8,668 nt of DNA from Alphaproteobacteria bacterium (GTDB lineage: Bacteria; Pseudomonadota; Alphaproteobacteria; ATCC43930; CGMCC-115725): assembly GCA_019237175.1 (NCBI GenBank), contig JAFAHP010000471.1, forward strand, positions 1-8,668, read 5' to 3'. Of this stretch, positions 6,507-8,668 are shown one piece after another. The notes beneath the pieces were generated by a model that had not been told where the DNA came from, ran no database searches, and saw only the letters and a program-made list of their open reading frames with translations. A program made the position numbers and the translations under genes. Each line of letters starts with the position of its first letter. The stretch's first letter is position 1.

Positions 6507-7388
6507 TCAATTGCCGGACGCCGGCGATTCGGCGGCTAAGCGCAACCCGGCGCCGTTGGTATTGTTATGGGCGAACTTCTTTTGGGCGGTGGCGAGCCAT
6601 TTGCGGAAATCTTCCTTCGACAACGCCACGATCTTGATCGGCATAAAGGCGTGATTGATGCCACAGATCTGGTTGCACTCGCCGTAATAGGTGCCCTCAT
6701 GGTCGACATTGAACCAGCTTTCGTTGAGCCGGCCAATGATCGCGTATTCCTGGACACCAAAGGCCGGAATAAACCAGCTGTGAATGACATCGGTGCTTGT
6801 CACCAAAACCCGCACACTCGTGTGGATCGGCACCACCAGCGGGTTATCGACGTCCAGCAGTCGTTTCTGACCTGGCTTCAGATCGGCGTCCTGAATGACG
6901 TTGCTGTCGAACGCCAGGTCCTTTTGATCAGGATATTCGTATGACCAATACCATTGGTGACCGGTGACCTTGATCGTCATGTCGGGGTTGGGCACCCGGT
7001 CCATGTAATACATCAGTTTGAACGACGGGATGGCGATGATGACGAGTATCAGCACCGGAACGACCGTCCACATGATCTCGATGACCGGGTTGTGGGTGGT
7101 GTGCGAGGGAACTGGATTGCGGCGGTGATTGAAGCGAATAATCACATAGAGCAGCAACGCCATTACGAATCCGGCGATCAGAAAGGTGATCACCAAAAGC
7201 TCGTTGTGGAACGCGTTCAGCCGGTCCTTGACCGGCGTCGCCGGCGGCTGCATGCCCAATTGCCACGGATGCGGCGCTTCCGCCCACGCAATCGCCGCCA
7301 GCGTCCCCGTCAGAAACGTGGCCAGCAGCAGCACAAAGATAACCCGCGCCGCTTGGCTCTTTGTCAGTAATCCCGCCAACCGCTTCAT
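6507..7388 (-). CDS. coxB: Cytochrome c oxidase subunit II (CuA subunit)
   Basis: Subunit II (also called CtaC) takes electrons from cytochrome c at its periplasmic CuA centre and passes them to heme a. The 293-residue precursor has a signal peptide at about 1-36 with a likely cleavage after AWA, two membrane helices at about 62-85 and 105-126, and a periplasmic cupredoxin domain. NPVIEIMWT at 100-108 holds Glu104, the counterpart of the K-channel entry Glu. GHQWYWSYEY at 143-152 is the aromatic patch that receives electrons. CuA ligands are His203 (VIHSW), Cys238, Cys242, His246 and Met249. The middle ligand position reads CNQIC rather than the common CSEIC, so the Glu whose side chain helps bind Mg is Gln240; its CuA contact is by the backbone and should persist. 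It begins the operon, and the site before its ATG (GAGAG) is weak. Confidence 0.98.
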   Translation of the reverse strand: MKRLAGLLTKSQAARVIFVLLLATFLTGTLAAIAWAEAPHPWQLGMQPPATPVKDRLNAFHNELLVITFLIAGFVMALLLYVIIRFNHRRNPVPSHTTHNPVIEIMWTVVPVLILVIIAIPSFKLMYYMDRVPNPDMTIKVTGHQWYWSYEYPDQKDLAFDSNVIQDADLKPGQKRLLDVDNPLVVPIHTSVRVLVTSTDVIHSWFIPAFGVQEYAIIGRLNESWFNVDHEGTYYGECNQICGINHAFMPIKIVALSKEDFRKWLATAQKKFAHNNTNGAGLRLAAESPASGN

Positions 7389-7425
7389 CTCTCGGCCGCC
7401 TCTGATCCGCCGCTGTCAGCCGATC

Positions 7426-7433
7426 GGTCGACC
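7426..7433. repeat. Short palindrome upstream of coxB
   Basis: GGTCGACC is a perfect 8-base palindrome, joined directly to CGATCG at 7421-7426, about 33 to 45 bases before the coxB start. It could be part of an operator, but palindromes of this size occur by chance in G+C-rich DNA. Confidence 0.25.
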
Positions 7434-7448
7434 TCTTGCACCAGCTTC

Positions 7449-7480
7449 CCCGCCAGTTTCTGGGAGAAGCGGGAGTTTTT
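7449..7480 (+). terminator. Terminator-like hairpin with T5 tail (weak)
   Basis: On the plus strand CCCGC (7449-7453) pairs with GCGGG (7469-7473). An inner TTCT/AGAA stem (7458-7461 with 7465-7468) stacks on it, leaving a CAGT bulge on the 5' side. After two bases, AG, comes TTTTT at 7476-7480. No plus-strand gene ends just upstream, so it could only stop transcription antisense to coxB from reaching tldD. The stem is short and interrupted. Confidence 0.22.
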
Positions 7481-7564
7481 CACTCGACCTGTCCCGCCAC
7501 CCGACACTGCAACCCTACCGTTGCCGCGCAGAGCCACGGGGAACCTACACCATCGTCGACACAT

Positions 7565-7593
7565 GCCACAACCGGCTGAGCCTATTGCGTCAA
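7565..7593 (-). promoter_or_regulatory. Candidate weak promoter for the cox operon
   Basis: TTGACG on the minus strand (7588-7593) matches the -35 consensus well. Seventeen bases on lies TGTGGC (7565-7570), a poor -10 element. Alphaproteobacterial promoters are often strong at -35 and loose at -10, so it is possible. It would give a leader of roughly 170 bases before coxB. Confidence 0.2.
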
Positions 7594-7618
7594 GCCGCCG
7601 CATCATTGCTGCGGGATT

Positions 7619-7646
7619 TTGCTCCCGACGCTACCGGGTGTAATCG
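7619..7646 (+). promoter_or_regulatory. Candidate weak promoter for tldD
   Basis: TTGCTC (7619-7624) and TAATCG (7641-7646) on the plus strand are separated by 16 bases and lie about 60 bases before the tldD ATG. Both match the consensus only partly, and the -10 element overlaps the inverted repeat at 7643-7663. Confidence 0.2.
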
Positions 7647-7663
7647 CGGCTTTCGCTCGCGAT
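7643..7663. repeat. Inverted repeat in the tldD leader
   Basis: ATCGCG (7643-7648) and CGCGAT (7658-7663) form a perfect 6-base inverted repeat around a 9-base centre, 42 bases before the tldD start. It could be an RNA hairpin in the leader or a dyad for a regulator. It does not cover the ribosome binding site. Confidence 0.45.
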
Positions 7664-7692
7664 GAGGGGCGACCATATTGGGCCTTGGCAAC

Positions 7693-7699
7693 AAGGGAG
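7693..7699 (+). promoter_or_regulatory. Ribosome binding site AAGGGAG for tldD
   Basis: AAGGGAG lies 6 bases before the ATG at 7706, near-ideal spacing, and fixes the tldD start. Confidence 0.75.
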
Positions 7700-7705
7700 T
7701 TGTGC

Positions 7706-8668
7706 ATGTCCGATCTCGCCGTCACCGACGAGTTGTTTTTCGAGCGCACCGGGATGGATCAGCGCCGGGTCGAGGCGATCGTCGCCGAGGCGCTTTCCGC
7801 AATGGACGACGGCGAGCTGTTCTTCGAATACAGCCAATCCGAAGGCCTGGCGCTCGATGACGGACGCATCAAAAGCGCCAGCTTCGACACGACGCAGGGT
7901 TTCGGATTGCGCGCCGTGGCCGGCGAGGCGGCGGGCTACGCCCACGCCTCCGACCTGTCCGAGCCGGCGATCCGCCGGGCTGCCGCGACCGTCCGGGCGG
8001 TGGCGCATGGCTATGCCGGGGTGATGGCTGGACCGCCGCCCGGAACCAATCGCAGCCTTTATACCGATCAGAACCCGTTGGGGGCGGTCGATCTGGGCGC
8101 CAAGACGCGGCTCCTCGGCGAAATCGATGCCTATGCCCGCAGCCGCGATCCACGCGTCAAGCAGGTCATGGCGTCTTTGAGCGGGGTATGGCAGGCGGTC
8201 CAGATCATCCGCGCCGACGGCCGCCGGGTGGCCGACATCCGGCCATTGGTCCGGCTCGGCGTCTCGATTGTTGTCGGCGAGGGCGACCGGATGGAAACCG
8301 GCTCTTCGGGTTCGGGCGGGCGCATGGCCTACGGGCGCTATCTCGATCCCGAGCACTGGCAGAGAGAGGTCGACGAGGCCTTGCGCCAGGCCCTGGTTAA
8401 TCTCGGCGCGGTACCGGCTCCGGCGGGCGAGATGATGGTCGTGCTCGGGCCGGGCTGGCCGGGCGTGATGCTGCACGAAGCCGTCGGTCACGGCCTTGAA
8501 GGCGATTTCAACCGGAAGAAGACCTCGGCTTTCTCGGGACTGATCGGCGAGAGGGTCGCGAGCCCGGGTGTGACCGTCGTCGACGACGGAACCTTGCCCG
8601 ACCGACGCGGCTCGCTGACCATCGATGACGAGGGAACACCGACCAACTACACCGTCCTGATCGAGGAC
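7706..8668 (+). CDS. tldD: Metalloprotease TldD, C-terminus cut by window edge
   Basis: TldD pairs with TldE (PmbA) to form a cytoplasmic metalloprotease that digests unfolded peptides; in E. coli it matures microcin B17 and acts on the CcdA antitoxin. The frame is open from the ATG at 7706 to the window end, giving 321 residues of an expected total near 480. The zinc motif HEAVGH is at 257-262 and continues as GLEGD, the family signature. Upstream, METGSSGSGGRMAYGRY at 201-217 and the early SQSEGLALDDGRIK segment (44-57) also fit TldD. The last quarter, including the remaining zinc ligand region, lies outside the window. It is divergent from coxB, a neighbourhood seen in other alphaproteobacteria, and no functional tie to the oxidase is known. 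Its tldE partner is not in view. Confidence 0.96.
   Translation, partial: MSDLAVTDELFFERTGMDQRRVEAIVAEALSAMDDGELFFEYSQSEGLALDDGRIKSASFDTTQGFGLRAVAGEAAGYAHASDLSEPAIRRAAATVRAVAHGYAGVMAGPPPGTNRSLYTDQNPLGAVDLGAKTRLLGEIDAYARSRDPRVKQVMASLSGVWQAVQIIRADGRRVADIRPLVRLGVSIVVGEGDRMETGSSGSGGRMAYGRYLDPEHWQREVDEALRQALVNLGAVPAPAGEMMVVLGPGWPGVMLHEAVGHGLEGDFNRKKTSAFSGLIGERVASPGVTVVDDGTLPDRRGSLTIDDEGTPTNYTVLIED

Larger units (their letters stand above)
7385..7483 (-). other. Possible small leader frame ending on the coxB start codon
   Basis: A 32-residue frame can start at the GTG at 7483 and ends in a TGA that overlaps the coxB ATG as ATGA. An upstream in-frame ATG at 7606 would give 73 residues. The short version is basic then acidic, with KNSRFSQKLAGKLVQEVDRS in its first half. 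It has an AGG 4 bases before the GTG. I recognise no family. It could be a leader peptide coupled to coxB, which has a weak site of its own, or a chance frame in G+C-rich DNA. The overlap geometry is the only real support. Confidence 0.2.
7389..7705. promoter_or_regulatory. Divergent intergenic control region between coxB and tldD
   Basis: These 317 bases separate two divergently transcribed genes and must hold the promoter of the long cox transcription unit, probably with that of tldD. I see no strong consensus promoter in either direction, no recognisable RNA gene and no clear conserved protein. Structures present are an 8-base palindrome GGTCGACC (7426-7433) next to CGATCG (7421-7426), a hairpin followed by five T at 7449-7480, and an inverted repeat at 7643-7663. 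Regulation by oxygen or redox factors is plausible for such operons, but I could not match a known binding site. Confidence 0.6.

Noticed and set aside
7389..7705. Search for a tRNA, small RNA or known regulator box between coxB and tldD
   Set aside because: No cloverleaf, no conserved RNA and no clear match to a known operator was seen; only weak hairpins and partial promoter elements.
7631..8491. Long 286-codon minus-strand open frame opposite tldD
   Set aside because: It lies antisense to a clear TldD coding frame with the HEAVGH motif and ribosome binding site, and its translation matches no family; long antisense frames are common in G+C-rich genes.

Overview
This window is high in G+C and carries a classic alphaproteobacterial aa3-type cytochrome c oxidase locus. 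The gene order on the minus strand is coxB-coxA-ctaB-coxF-ctaG-coxC-DUF983-SURF1. Together with the divergent tldD upstream of coxB and the strong similarity of the subunits to the mitochondrial and Paracoccus-type A1 oxidase, it points to Alphaproteobacteria. I cannot fix the order or genus by reading alone.

Layout. From 7388 down to the left edge, every gene lies on the minus strand, with gaps of 2 to 31 bases or a 4-base overlap, so this looks like one long transcription unit. It encodes: subunit II with the CuA site (coxB, 6507-7388); subunit I with hemes a and a3 and CuB (coxA, 4871-6490); heme O synthase (ctaB, 3901-4839); a 41-residue one-helix CoxF-like protein (3770-3895) too short for ordinary gene calling; the CuB chaperone CtaG (3159-3767, GTG start); subunit III (coxC, 2276-3139); a DUF983 zinc-ribbon membrane protein (1855-2244); SURF1 (1128-1841); and, overlapping the SURF1 stop, an M32 carboxypeptidase cut by the window edge (1-1131). 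On the plus strand, tldD starts at 7706 and runs off the right edge. The 317 bases between coxB and tldD (7389-7705) form the shared divergent control region. No tRNA, rRNA, CRISPR array, insertion sequence or phage gene was seen.

How the genes work together. CoxB, CoxA and CoxC are the catalytic core. CtaB makes heme O, the precursor of heme A; heme A synthase itself is not in this window. CtaG delivers copper to CuB and SURF1 helps place heme a3. CoxF and DUF983 are recurrent but poorly understood neighbours of such operons. TldD and the M32 peptidase are proteolytic enzymes with no obvious oxidase role.

The most interesting observation is a paired change at the non-redox Mg/Mn site between subunits I and II. 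The usual Asp of subunit I is Asn394 and the usual Glu of subunit II is Gln240, while all heme, CuA and CuB ligands and the K- and D-channel markers checked are intact. Other points are the M32 gene coupled to SURF1, a possible small leader frame ending on the coxB start codon, and hairpins in the divergent intergenic region. Overall this is a conserved housekeeping region, and I see no convincing new defence or mobile system.
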